DNA of 32,272 nucleotides, from assembly GCA_022361175.1 (NCBI GenBank), contig JAKSBN010000368.1, positions 1-32,272 of the forward strand, written 5' to 3'. The position numbers and the translations under genes were made by a program. Positions 1-8,443 of this stretch are shown piece by piece; position 1 is the stretch's first letter, and every line of letters begins with the position of its first letter. The DNA comes from Pseudomonadota bacterium. GTDB taxonomy: Bacteria > Myxococcota_A > UBA9160 > UBA4427. The notes beneath the pieces are model-generated. The model had not been told where the DNA came from and did no database searches. It saw only the letters and a list, made by a program, of their open reading frames with translations.

Positions 1-2
1 CG

Positions 3-1466
3 GGGGGCTTCAAGTTGCGGGTGCTCCTGGCCCAGGTGCTGGCGGCGGCCCCCGACGTCCTGCTGCTGGACGAGCCCACCAACCACCTGGACATCCTGTC
101 CATCCGCTGGTTGGAGAAGTTCCTGGAGGAGTTCGCAGGGGCCGCCCTGATCGTCTCCCACGACCACCGCTTCCTGGACAACGTGGCCACGTCGATCGCC
201 GACGTGGACTACGCCACGGTCAAGGTCTATCCGGGCAACTACCAGGACTTCGTGCGCGCCAAGCGGGAGGAGCGCGAACGCCGCGAGCGCGAGATCGAGA
301 AACGCGAGGCCCAGATCGCCGAGCAGAAGGCCTTCGTGGAGCGCTTCCGGGCCAAGGCCAGCAAGGCCCGCCAGGCCCAGAGCAAGCTCAAGGCCATCGA
401 TCGCATCGAAATCGAGTCGCTGCCTCAGAGCTCGCGGCGCTATCCCCGTTTTCGCTTCCAGCAGCGGCGCCCCAGCGGCCGACGCGTGGTGGAAGTCGAG
501 GGCATCGCGAAGCGCTACGGCGACACGCCCGTGTTGGAGGACGTGTCGCTCACGGTCCGGCGCGGCGAGCGCATCGCCATCATCGGTCCCAACGGCATCG
601 GCAAGTCGACGCTCCTGAAGGTGCTGATGGGCGAGGTGACCCCCGACGCGGGCAGCGTCGAGTGGGGCTACGAGACCCACCCCGGCTACGTGGCCCAGGA
701 CCACAAGGCGCAGATCGGCGGCGGACGCCAGACGCTCGAGCATTGGCTGGGCCACGTCTGCCCCCAGGAGTCCATCGGCTTCGTGCGGGGCCACCTGGCC
801 GCCGTGCTCTTCTCCGGCGACGAGGTGGAGAAAAAGCTCGAAGCCCTGTCCGGCGGCGAGGCGGCGCGGCTGATGTTCGCGCGGCACATGGTCGAGAAGC
901 CCAACATCCTGGTGCTGGACGAGCCCACCAATCACCTGGACCTGGAGGCGATCGAAGCACTCGTGGTGGCGCTACGCGCCTTCGAGGGGACCCTGCTCTT
1001 CGTCTCCCACGACCGCTGGTTCGTGGGGCAGCTGGCGACGCGCGTTCTCGAGATCACGCCCGACGGCATCAACGACTTCCCCGGCAGCTATGACGAGTAC
1101 CTGGCCCGCTGCGGCGACGACCACCTCGACCGTCAGGCGGTCCTGCAGAAGGCGCGCGCCTCCAAGCGCGAAACCAAGAGCGCGAAGTCCGAGCCGCACA
1201 AGCGCCAGGGGCCCTCCCCCGCCCGCCGCCGCAAGCAGCTGGAGGCGCAGCTGGAACAGGTGACCCAGGAAATCCAGGCCGCCGAGGGCCGGCTGGAAGA
1301 GCTGAACGCGCTTTTCTGTGCGCCGGACTTCGGGAGTACGCCTCCGGCCGAGCGGGCGGCTCTGGAGGCCGAGCACCGGATGCAGACGGAGCAGGTCCGC
1401 GTGGGCATGGAGACCTGGGAAGCGGTGGAAGGCGAGCTGGAGGCCCTCTCGCGCAGCGCGGAGTAA
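3..1466 (+). CDS. ABC-F family ATPase (translation factor type), 5' end outside window
   Basis: Soluble tandem-ATPase protein of the ABC-F class, which acts on the ribosome rather than in transport. The frame is open from base 3, and the first residues (GGFK) are the tail of the signature motif of the first ATPase domain, so roughly the first 150 or more residues lie upstream. Visible next are the first Walker B (LLLDEPTNHLD, about nt 60-92), the charged inter-domain linker rich in E, R and K (about nt 255-410), the second Walker A (GPNGIGKST, about nt 586-612), the signature LSGGEAAR (about nt 847-870) and the second Walker B (VLDEPTNHLD). After about nt 1130 comes a Lys/Glu-rich C-terminal extension that looks like a coiled coil, as in Uup and YheS relatives. 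I cannot tell Uup from YheS or a resistance-type ABC-F without the N-terminus. The TTG at 15 is only the first start-like codon and not the true start. Confidence 0.95.
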   Translation, partial: GGFKLRVLLAQVLAAAPDVLLLDEPTNHLDILSIRWLEKFLEEFAGAALIVSHDHRFLDNVATSIADVDYATVKVYPGNYQDFVRAKREERERREREIEKREAQIAEQKAFVERFRAKASKARQAQSKLKAIDRIEIESLPQSSRRYPRFRFQQRRPSGRRVVEVEGIAKRYGDTPVLEDVSLTVRRGERIAIIGPNGIGKSTLLKVLMGEVTPDAGSVEWGYETHPGYVAQDHKAQIGGGRQTLEHWLGHVCPQESIGFVRGHLAAVLFSGDEVEKKLEALSGGEAARLMFARHMVEKPNILVLDEPTNHLDLEAIEALVVALRAFEGTLLFVSHDRWFVGQLATRVLEITPDGINDFPGSYDEYLARCGDDHLDRQAVLQKARASKRETKSAKSEPHKRQGPSPARRRKQLEAQLEQVTQEIQAAEGRLEELNALFCAPDFGSTPPAERAALEAEHRMQTEQVRVGMETWEAVEGELEALSRSAE

Positions 1467-1507
1467 CGCCCCTGGCAGCCTCGGCGGCGAGCCCGCAAGC
1501 TGTCGCC

Positions 1508-2392
1508 ATGACCGAGGAGCTTCCGCCCATCGCCTCGCTGCGGGCATTCGCCCGGGCGGCCAAGACGCTCAGCTTCAAGAGCGCGGCCGAAGAGCTCCAC
1601 GTATCGCCGTCGGCCCTGAGCCGCCAGATCCAGGCCGTGGAGCAGCACCTGGGCGTCACGCTGTTTCGGCGGCTCAACCCGGGACTGGAGTTGACCGACG
1701 CGGGCCACCGCTACCTCGAAACCGTCGAGCAGGTGCTGAGGGACTTGCGCGCCGCGCAGCAAGCGCTCGGTGCGCCGCGCACCGGGGCACTGCGCGTGAG
1801 CTCGCTGGCGTCGTTCACGGCGAAGTGGTTGGTGCCGCATCGGGCCGAGTTCGAGGCGGCGTGTCCGGGAGTCGAGCTGGAGATCGAAGCCACGCTCGAG
1901 TACGCCGACTTCGAACGCGACCCGGTGGACGTGGCGATCCGCTTCGGCACCGGTCCGTGGGAAGGGCTCCACAGCGAGCCGCTCCTCGACTTGGACTTCT
2001 TTCCGGTCTGCAGTCCCGCGGCGCCCAAGGGCGATCCGCCGCTCACGCGCATCCCCGAGCTGGCGGCGCACACTTGGATTCACCTGAGCCAACTTCCCCA
2101 CGCCTGGCGCGAATGGGTCGCTGCCACGGGGCATCCGGCGCTCCGCAGTGCCCGGGAGGTCGTCTACGACCACGTGGACATCGCGTTGAGCGCAGCGGCC
2201 GCCGGCCAGGGCGTGGCGCTCTCCAGTCGCATCTTGTGCGGCGCGGAGCTGGCGGACGGGCGGCTCTGCCGCCCCTTCGAAGACGTCGTGCGGGCGCGCG
2301 AGACGTATCACCTGGTCTGCCGGCCCGAGGGCCTGGACGACCCGCGCATCGCCGCGTTTCGCGACTGGCTGGTGGAGGCCCTCTCCGCCTAG
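1508..2392 (+). CDS. LysR-family transcriptional regulator (GcvA-like)
   Basis: DNA-binding regulator of 294 residues, the usual LysR length. The N-terminal winged helix-turn-helix spans about residues 8-66: LRAFARAAKTLSFKSAAEEL, then HVSPSALSRQI as recognition helix and GVTLFRR just after. A LysR-type periplasmic-binding fold follows, with phrases typical of the GcvA-like subgroup (ALRVSSLASFTAKWLVPH, then DVAIRFGTGPW). It begins 41 bp after the ABC-F gene and 77 bp before a zinc-dependent dehydrogenase gene on the same strand. LysR regulators usually act on a neighbouring gene, often divergent; here all flanking genes are co-directional, so the dehydrogenase is the simplest candidate target. 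The inducer cannot be read from sequence. Confidence 0.92.
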   Translation: MTEELPPIASLRAFARAAKTLSFKSAAEELHVSPSALSRQIQAVEQHLGVTLFRRLNPGLELTDAGHRYLETVEQVLRDLRAAQQALGAPRTGALRVSSLASFTAKWLVPHRAEFEAACPGVELEIEATLEYADFERDPVDVAIRFGTGPWEGLHSEPLLDLDFFPVCSPAAPKGDPPLTRIPELAAHTWIHLSQLPHAWREWVAATGHPALRSAREVVYDHVDIALSAAAAGQGVALSSRILCGAELADGRLCRPFEDVVRARETYHLVCRPEGLDDPRIAAFRDWLVEALSA

Positions 2393-2469
2393 AAGCCGTT
2401 GCGCGGGGCGCAAGCGCACGTGCGGAGAAATCGTTTGCTCCGGCGCGACCGGTCTTTAGCTTCTGGTGC

Positions 2470-3495
2470 ATGCGACAACTCACCTGTACCGGACCGAAAG
2501 AGATCGAATGGCGAGACGTGCCGGAGCCGACGCTCGAAGGCGACGGCGAGGCGTTGGTGCGGCCGTTGGCGGTGGCGCGCTGCGAACTGGATCCGCTGCT
2601 CGTCTCCGGTCTGATTCCCCAGCGCGGGCCCTTTGCGCTCGGCCACGAGGGCGTGGCGGAGATCGTCGCGCTCGGCGACGGCGTGCGCGGCCTCGAGGTG
2701 GGGCAGCGCGCCGTGGTGGCGTTCCAGGTGAGCTGCGGTCACTGCGGCACCTGCGGCGTCGGCCACAGCGCCAACTGCGACGCCTACCCCGTGCTCTCGG
2801 ATTACGGGATGCAGCCCCTCTCGGGCGTCGAGTACGGCGGGTTCCTGTCGGACCTGGTGCGCGTTCCCCACGCGGAGGCCATGCTGCAGCCGGTGCCGGA
2901 GGGCCTCGACCCGGTGGCCCTGGCCAGCGTCTCGGACAACGTGCTGGACGGCTACCGCAGCGTCGCTGGCCATCTGGCCCGAGCGCCCGGATCCGACGTG
3001 CTCTTCGTCTGCCACGGAGGGCCCAGCATCGCCCTGTACGGCGCGCAGACTGCGCTGGCGCTGGGGGCGGGTCGGGTCGACTTCGCCAGCGATCGACCGG
3101 ACGTCCTGACGCTGGCGGAGAAGCTCGGCGCCAGGCCCGTGGAGACGGACTTCAGTCGACGTCAGGGCCGCTATCCCATCGTCGTCGACTGCGGCATTCG
3201 TCGCGAGGGACTGCACTACGCCCTGGGCTCGACGGCGCCGGAGGGCGTGTGCCAAGGCGTGGCCTACTACCCCACTCCTCTGGTGCCCGTGCCCCTCGGC
3301 AAGCTCTACACCCTGGGCATCCAGTTCCACATCGGCCGCGCCCACGCGGTCTCTCTGCTGCCCGAGGTCATGCCGCTGGTCGCCTCCGGCCGACTGCAGC
3401 CCGGGGCCGTGACCACGCGCGTCGCCGACTGGGAAGAGGCCCCGGCAGCCTATCTGGAAGAGAGCATCAAGCTGGTGGTGCAGCGTCCCGCCTAG
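2470..3495 (+). CDS. zinc-binding alcohol dehydrogenase-like protein (MDR superfamily)
   Basis: Medium-chain dehydrogenase/reductase of 341 residues. The catalytic zinc ligands fit C38 (ARCELD), H59 and E60 (GHEG). The structural zinc lobe shows four cysteines at C89, C92, C95 and C103, as in class-I-like zinc alcohol dehydrogenases. The middle of the protein should be the Rossmann domain (about 165-290), but the expected GxGxxG is replaced by a weaker CHGGPSIALYGAQ stretch, so cofactor preference is unclear. ATG 2470 is chosen because the homologous part begins there; the frame is open far upstream only because it overlaps the LysR gene. The substrate is unknown. It follows the LysR gene by 77 bp. 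Confidence 0.88.
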   Translation: MRQLTCTGPKEIEWRDVPEPTLEGDGEALVRPLAVARCELDPLLVSGLIPQRGPFALGHEGVAEIVALGDGVRGLEVGQRAVVAFQVSCGHCGTCGVGHSANCDAYPVLSDYGMQPLSGVEYGGFLSDLVRVPHAEAMLQPVPEGLDPVALASVSDNVLDGYRSVAGHLARAPGSDVLFVCHGGPSIALYGAQTALALGAGRVDFASDRPDVLTLAEKLGARPVETDFSRRQGRYPIVVDCGIRREGLHYALGSTAPEGVCQGVAYYPTPLVPVPLGKLYTLGIQFHIGRAHAVSLLPEVMPLVASGRLQPGAVTTRVADWEEAPAAYLEESIKLVVQRPA

Positions 3496-3561
3496 GAGTC
3501 TTGGGGCAGGCTCCCAGTTGGCGTAACGTCCGCGCGTGCGCGGCCGAGTTCGGGACGCTCG

Positions 3562-4575
3562 ATGAGAGGGCTTCACGCGGGTCTCCTGGCCCTGGGCGCC
3601 GTTGCCTTCGCGGCCATGCTGCGCTCGGTCGGATGGGACGCCTTGCTGACCGAGGCCCAGCGGCTGGGCGCGGGGGTGCTCTTGGTCGTGGTCTTCGGAG
3701 GCCTCGAACTGGCGCTGCACACGCTGGCTTGGCGCGTCTGCCTCACGCCGACTTCCCGGCCCCGATTTCGCGACCTCTGGGGTCCTTACCTGGTGGCCAA
3801 CGCCCTCAACTCCGTGACCCCCACGGCGACGGTGGGCGGCGAGGTGGTGCGGGCGACACTGCTTCCGGAGTCCGTCTCGCGACGCGAAGCCATCGCCGCG
3901 CTGGCCCTCGATCGTCTGGCCCACGCGCGGGCCGATGCCCTCTTGGCCCTGCCCGGCCTGGCCTACTTGGCGTTGGCGCCGGGCCTGGACGCGGTGTGGC
4001 GAGTGGGGTTGGTCGGCGCCGTCGGTGCCGTGGCCGTCGGGATCTTGATCTTCGGCTGGCTGCAGCGACGCGGACGCCTGCTGTCGCTGGCGGCGGCCCA
4101 TCCGTGGTTCGCGCGCGTGGTGGGCCGCGCCGCCGTCCACACGGCGGAGGGCGTGGATGCGCACTTGGCCGAGGCGCACGCGACCCGCACGCCGGCCCTC
4201 TGGGCTTCGGTCGCGCTCCACGGGTTGGGCAACGCCATGGTGGCGGCCCAGATCGCCGTGGTTCTCGGTTTCGCGGGGCGCGAGGTGGCACCGGCGGCGG
4301 TGCTCCAGATCTTCGTGGTCGTGACGGCGCTGGACTTGGCGTCCTTCTTCGTGCCGGCGCGTCTCGGAGCCCTGGAAGGAGCGCGGGTGCTGGCGTTGGC
4401 GACCGTGGGACTGTCGGCCAGCTTGGGGCTGGTGCTGGCGCTGGCCCAGCGGCTCGATCAGCTCGCCTGGTCGGGTGCGGGCCTGGTGCTCTACTCCAAG
4501 CGTGTGGTCGAAGACGTGGGGACCGAGACCGAACTCGCCGCGACGGTGGGCGAGCTCCGCGCGGAGGAAGACTGA
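3562..4575 (+). CDS. flippase-like integral membrane protein (LPG-synthase TM region/UPF0104)
   Basis: Polytopic membrane protein of 337 residues with about eight hydrophobic segments. It matches the family related to the transmembrane half of lysylphosphatidylglycerol synthase (flippase-like, YbhN-type). The family-typical stretch near residues 80-100 reads NALNSVTPTATVGGEVVRAT, comparable to the usual conserved N-x-x-x-P-x-x-x-GG-(D/E)-x-x-R pattern. Members are proposed to move lipids or lipid-linked intermediates; no catalytic aminoacyl-transferase domain is present here. It ends one base before the GTG of the ferritin-like gene, so the two are almost certainly translationally coupled. 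The substrate is not deducible. Confidence 0.78.
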   Translation: MRGLHAGLLALGAVAFAAMLRSVGWDALLTEAQRLGAGVLLVVVFGGLELALHTLAWRVCLTPTSRPRFRDLWGPYLVANALNSVTPTATVGGEVVRATLLPESVSRREAIAALALDRLAHARADALLALPGLAYLALAPGLDAVWRVGLVGAVGAVAVGILIFGWLQRRGRLLSLAAAHPWFARVVGRAAVHTAEGVDAHLAEAHATRTPALWASVALHGLGNAMVAAQIAVVLGFAGREVAPAAVLQIFVVVTALDLASFFVPARLGALEGARVLALATVGLSASLGLVLALAQRLDQLAWSGAGLVLYSKRVVEDVGTETELAATVGELRAEED

Positions 4576-4576
4576 G

Positions 4577-5350
4577 GTGCTCACGCGCCGGGCCTTCTTC
4601 GAGCGCTTGGTGGCCACTCCCGAGGCCCACCGGCTGCTGCTGGACTCGCTGGCCACGGGCGAAGCCGAGAGCGCCGTCGACTTGGATCGCTTCGCCGCAC
4701 TGATCCCCGATGCCCGCCTGTCGCGCCAGGTCTACCGCCACTACGCCGAGGAGCAGAAGCACGCCCGCTGGCTGCGCGAGCGCGTGCGGGCCACCGGCCG
4801 CGAGCCGGCGCCCCTGCCCGCCGAACTCGACTACGAGCGCCTGTCGCAGGGAGAGGAGATCGGGCTTCCCCGCGAGCGCCTGGCCCGGAGCACGCCCCTG
4901 AGCGACGCCGAGCTGGTGCGCTTCTTCGCCGGCAGCAAGGCGGGCGAAGAGCGCGCGTGCAAGGAGATGGCGGGACTCATCGCCGCGCTCGACCACGACC
5001 CCGAGACCCGCGCGTTGCTGCGCGCGGTGCTCGACGACGAGGAGCGTCACGTGGCCTACGCCACCCTGGCGCTCTGGCGTCTGTGCGAGACGGCGGGGCG
5101 CCGCTCGGTGGTGCGGGAGCTGCGCCGCGCGCGGCGCGCAGAAGCCCGCGTCCACCGTCGGGTGAGCCTGGCGTTCAGTCGACGGCTGTTGGCGTTGCTG
5201 GGCGCGCCGGTCTGGGTCCGGTTCGGCGCGCGCGCGGCGCTGGAGCTGGGTTGCGCCGCGCGTCAGCTCTGGCCCGGCGGGCTCGACCGGGCCCGGATCG
5301 CCGATCCCATGCCGGTGCCGCCCCCGACCGAGGCGCCGCCCTCGGCGTGA
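4577..5350 (+). CDS. ferritin-like superfamily protein, probable di-iron
   Basis: Helical protein of 257 residues with two copies of the di-iron ExxH signature: EEQKHARWL near residue 60 and DEERHVAY near 157, with further acidic residues before each (for example KAGEERACKEM). This is the four-helix ferritin-like pattern of ligands. The GTG at 4577 was chosen because it sits directly after the TGA of the preceding flippase-like gene (4573-4575) and keeps the ferritin-like start MLTRRAFFERLV; longer readings run into that gene. The C-terminal third is Arg-rich and then hydrophobic, possibly membrane-associated. The role could be oxygen-dependent oxidation or iron handling; coupling to a lipid-flippase-like protein hints at a lipid substrate, but that is inference. 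Confidence 0.7.
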   Translation: MLTRRAFFERLVATPEAHRLLLDSLATGEAESAVDLDRFAALIPDARLSRQVYRHYAEEQKHARWLRERVRATGREPAPLPAELDYERLSQGEEIGLPRERLARSTPLSDAELVRFFAGSKAGEERACKEMAGLIAALDHDPETRALLRAVLDDEERHVAYATLALWRLCETAGRRSVVRELRRARRAEARVHRRVSLAFSRRLLALLGAPVWVRFGARAALELGCAARQLWPGGLDRARIADPMPVPPPTEAPPSA

Positions 5351-5473
5351 GAGCCGGTTCGAGCGGTTTGCATCCAGAGCTGCCGGTCGCTTGCCGGTCG
5401 GCGCCCTCGCGATTCAATTCCGACGCCGAATGCGCCGAAACACGGGAGGTTCGGTCACGAAGAGGTACCCCCC

Positions 5474-6190
5474 GTGAACCTCACGCTGCTCTTGTGGATC
5501 TGGGTCGCCTTCAAGGGTTGGATGTGGGTGGACGCCTTCCAGCGCGGCGCCTCCACGTTCTGGCTGGTGGCGATTCCGATCGTCCCCTTCGCCGAAGTCG
5601 CCTACTACTTCGCGGTCCGTTCGCCGGGCGGCGGGCCGTGGCGGCGCCTCTTCGATCGGCCCGTCCCGACCGCGGAGATTCGCTACCGCTATCGCGAGAA
5701 CCCCTGTCTCGAGAACGAGGTCTGGCTGGCGGGTCGGCTCTTGGACGAGGGCGAGTTCGGCGAAGCCGCCGAGCTCTACGCCAGCGCGCTCCGCCGCGAC
5801 GAGGGCTATCTGCGGGCCCGCTACGGCCTCGGGCTGTGCCAGGCGAAACGCGGCGACTTCGAGGCTGCCGCCGTCACCTTCGCCCACGTGGTGGAGAGCG
5901 ATCGCAGCTACGCGGACCACGGGGCCTGGCTCCGCTGGGCCGAGTCGCTCGCGCTGTCGGGGCAGCCTGAGCGCGCGACAGAGGTGTTGGAGGGACTGGT
6001 CCGCGCGGCGCCGCGTCTCGAACACACCCTCGCCTGGGCGCGCGCCTTGAAGGACGCAGGGCGCGGCGACGAAGCCCGGCGCGCCATCGAGCAGGCCCTC
6101 GACGACTACGAGCACGCACCGCGCCACGTGAAGCGGCTCGATCGCGAGCCGGCCCGCGATGCCAACAAGCTGTTGGGCGAGCTGGCGTAG
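5474..6190 (+). CDS. membrane-anchored tetratricopeptide-repeat protein
   Basis: Protein of 238 residues with two hydrophobic N-terminal segments (about 2-21 and 28-48), a basic linker, and then a helical repeat region from about residue 75 to the end. That region contains TPR-like units (EFGEAAELYASALRRDEGYL; RYGLGLCQAKRGDFEAAAVTF; ALSGQPERATEVLEGL; DEARRAIEQAL). TPR domains are scaffolds for protein contacts, so this is probably an inner-membrane adaptor. The start is GTG 5474, preceded by the purine-rich AAGAGGT about nine bases upstream. The 123-bp gap before it contains a short direct repeat (TGCCGGTCG at 5381 and 5392) without clear meaning. Function unknown. Confidence 0.72.
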   Translation: MNLTLLLWIWVAFKGWMWVDAFQRGASTFWLVAIPIVPFAEVAYYFAVRSPGGGPWRRLFDRPVPTAEIRYRYRENPCLENEVWLAGRLLDEGEFGEAAELYASALRRDEGYLRARYGLGLCQAKRGDFEAAAVTFAHVVESDRSYADHGAWLRWAESLALSGQPERATEVLEGLVRAAPRLEHTLAWARALKDAGRGDEARRAIEQALDDYEHAPRHVKRLDREPARDANKLLGELA

Positions 6191-6238
6191 CCACGCCTCG
6201 CGCCCGCGCACTCGCGGGGGTCTGCTAGCCTGCGCCCC

Positions 6239-8443
6239 ATGCCGGCGCCCGCTCCGAGGCGGCCGCGGAATCCCGTCGAGCTTGCGGCGATGGTCGCCGG
6301 GGTGCTGCTGGTCGCGTTCGTCGTCTACCTGGCGGGGGCTCCCCACCAATCCGACGACTTCTGGTTCCACTTGGCCATGGGAGAGGCCTTCGCTTCGGCC
6401 GGCCCCTGGCTGGGCGCCGATCCGCTCCTCCACACCGCCCACCCGACCGATCCCGTCCCCCACGAGTGGCTGTTCGATGCGCTTCTGAGCGTGTTGGAAT
6501 CCGGGGTCGGCCTCGGCGGCCTGCGGGTCGTCCACGCCGGGATCGCGGCGCTTGCGTTCTGGCTCGCGTGGGTCGTGCTGCGCGGGGCCCGCCTCGGCCG
6601 CTCGACCGCGGCCGCAGCGCTGGCCGTGTTCGCGGTCTTGGTCTGGTGGCGAATCTTCCAGCTGCGGCCCGAGCTGGTGACGATCCCGGCGACGCTGGCC
6701 TTCTACGCCGCGGCGCTGGCGCCCGACCGCCCGATCGGAACGCGCCGCTGGCTGGCCGTGGGCGCGCTGGTCGCACTATGGGCCAATGCGCACTCGGCCT
6801 TCCTGTTGGCGCCGCTGCTGCTCACGGCCGCCTGGATCGGACACGCCTTGGTGTGGGCTCTGGCGCGCGGACCCATGGCCGCGCCGGAGTTGGCCGCGCG
6901 CCACGGCCGGGCCGTCGCCGGCCTGACGACGGGGCTCGCCGTCGTCTGGCTCGGCAGCGGACTCAACCCGCGTGGCTTCGCCCAGCACACGACGTACTGG
7001 TCCCTGACCGAAGGGGCCGTCATGCCGGCACTCGACGATTGGCTGCCCCTCTCGCTCCTGCACTGGGTCGACTTCGGCGCGGCCATGGGGCCTCTCGAGT
7101 GGGCGTTGGCGCATGCCGTGCTCGCCGCGTTCCTCGGCACCGCCACCTGGGCCGGCATCGAGTTCCTGCGCCGCCGGGACGCCGCATCCCTGGAGCGCCT
7201 CCAGCTCCCCCTGCTGGGCGTCGCACTGGCGTCGTCCATCGCCATGGTGGTGGCCGTGCGGTTTCTGTGGCTGGGCCTCTTCCCGCTGCTCTTCGCGCTC
7301 TCCTGGGCTCCAGTGCGGGCGCGCGCGGACGCGCTGGGAGGGCGGATCGCCGCTGTCGTCGTCGCCTGGGCGCTGGTGCTGGCCTTCGCCACCGCCGGCC
7401 GCTACGCGGCCTTCGCGGTGCTGGACCCGCGGGCCTACACGGCCCTGCACTTCAGCGCCAGCAAGTACCAGCCGAGCGGCGTCGCGTTTCTGCAGCGCTG
7501 CGGCGTCCGCGGGCGGCTCTTCAACGCCTATCACCAGGGGGGCTTTGCCGCCTATTGGTTGGCGCCCGACCTGCGGACCTTCATCGACGGGCGCAACGAA
7601 GCCTACCCCCCGAGCGTCTACCGCGACTTCCAGCAGATCACGGCGCGCGCGTCGACGCCCGAGGGCGGCGATTGGCTCGACGTGCTGGAGGACCGCGGCG
7701 TGGACCTCTTCTTCGGGAGCGGACTGCCGCTGGGGTCCGACCCCGCCGGCGTGCGCGTCTCCACGACGCGCCACATGGACGGGGTCCCGGGCTGGACTTT
7801 GGTGTTCCGCTCCGTCGACGTGGCGCTCTACCTGCGGGCCAACGAACGCAACCGTGCGAACTTGGAGCGCGTCGCCGCGTGTTACCAGCGGGACGGCGTG
7901 CCGTTCGACCCCGCGGTCGGCTTCTCGCCGGCCCGCGTGGCGGAAGAAGCGCTGAGTTGGGGCGTGGAGAACGGAGTCCTACCGCTCCACTACGAGGCGT
8001 TGCGGCGCGCCGCCGACGGCGCCGAGGCCGCGCCGCGCCAGGCGGCGCTCAACCAGCTGGGACTCCTGCACGCGCTGCTCGGCGACGACGAGGGCCAGCG
8101 GCGCTTCGACGAACGCCTGGCCGGCGAGGTGCCCGGGGCGCGGCAACCGCGGCGACGCCTGGTGCTGGGGGCCCTGCGCCAGGACGAGCCCGAGCGCGCG
8201 GCGCGGGTCGCCGCCGGTCTGCAGCGGCTGGCGCCCCGAACCCCGCTCGACCGGGCACTGCCTCAGGCGGTTCGCGAGTACCGAGCCCTCCGCAGGCGGA
8301 ACCCGAACGCGCCGTGGCGCGCGCGGGCAGCCGTCGATCGGTGGCCCGTACTCAGTCGCGAGGACGCGGTGCGCTGGCTGGCGGGCCGGTTTCGGGAACC
8401 GCCGCTGGCGCGGCGCTCAGCGGACGCGCCACCAGGGTCCTGA
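6239..8443 (+). CDS. GT-C-type polytopic membrane protein, putative glycosyltransferase
   Basis: Large membrane protein of 734 residues. The N-terminus has a first transmembrane segment followed by an acidic loop motif SDDFWFHLAMGE (residues 38-49), the place where GT-C glycosyltransferases carry their catalytic Asp. About ten hydrophobic segments follow to residue 400. The soluble part opens with FNAYHQGGFAAYWL and then FIDGRNEAYP, a pair of motifs I associate with a large family of uncharacterised bacterial GT-C-like proteins. The C-terminal 250 residues are Arg- and Ala-rich and possibly TPR-like. Its last 92 bp overlap the convergent gene on the other strand. The sugar donor would be a polyprenyl-phosphate sugar by family analogy; the acceptor is unknown. 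Confidence 0.72.
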   Translation: MPAPAPRRPRNPVELAAMVAGVLLVAFVVYLAGAPHQSDDFWFHLAMGEAFASAGPWLGADPLLHTAHPTDPVPHEWLFDALLSVLESGVGLGGLRVVHAGIAALAFWLAWVVLRGARLGRSTAAAALAVFAVLVWWRIFQLRPELVTIPATLAFYAAALAPDRPIGTRRWLAVGALVALWANAHSAFLLAPLLLTAAWIGHALVWALARGPMAAPELAARHGRAVAGLTTGLAVVWLGSGLNPRGFAQHTTYWSLTEGAVMPALDDWLPLSLLHWVDFGAAMGPLEWALAHAVLAAFLGTATWAGIEFLRRRDAASLERLQLPLLGVALASSIAMVVAVRFLWLGLFPLLFALSWAPVRARADALGGRIAAVVVAWALVLAFATAGRYAAFAVLDPRAYTALHFSASKYQPSGVAFLQRCGVRGRLFNAYHQGGFAAYWLAPDLRTFIDGRNEAYPPSVYRDFQQITARASTPEGGDWLDVLEDRGVDLFFGSGLPLGSDPAGVRVSTTRHMDGVPGWTLVFRSVDVALYLRANERNRANLERVAACYQRDGVPFDPAVGFSPARVAEEALSWGVENGVLPLHYEALRRAADGAEAAPRQAALNQLGLLHALLGDDEGQRRFDERLAGEVPGARQPRRRLVLGALRQDEPERAARVAAGLQRLAPRTPLDRALPQAVREYRALRRRNPNAPWRARAAVDRWPVLSREDAVRWLAGRFREPPLARRSADAPPGS

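Noticed and set aside
5381..5400. Direct repeat TGCCGGTCG, two copies 11 bp apart
   Set aside because: Only nine bases in a GC-rich gap, with no promoter or related sites to give it meaning.
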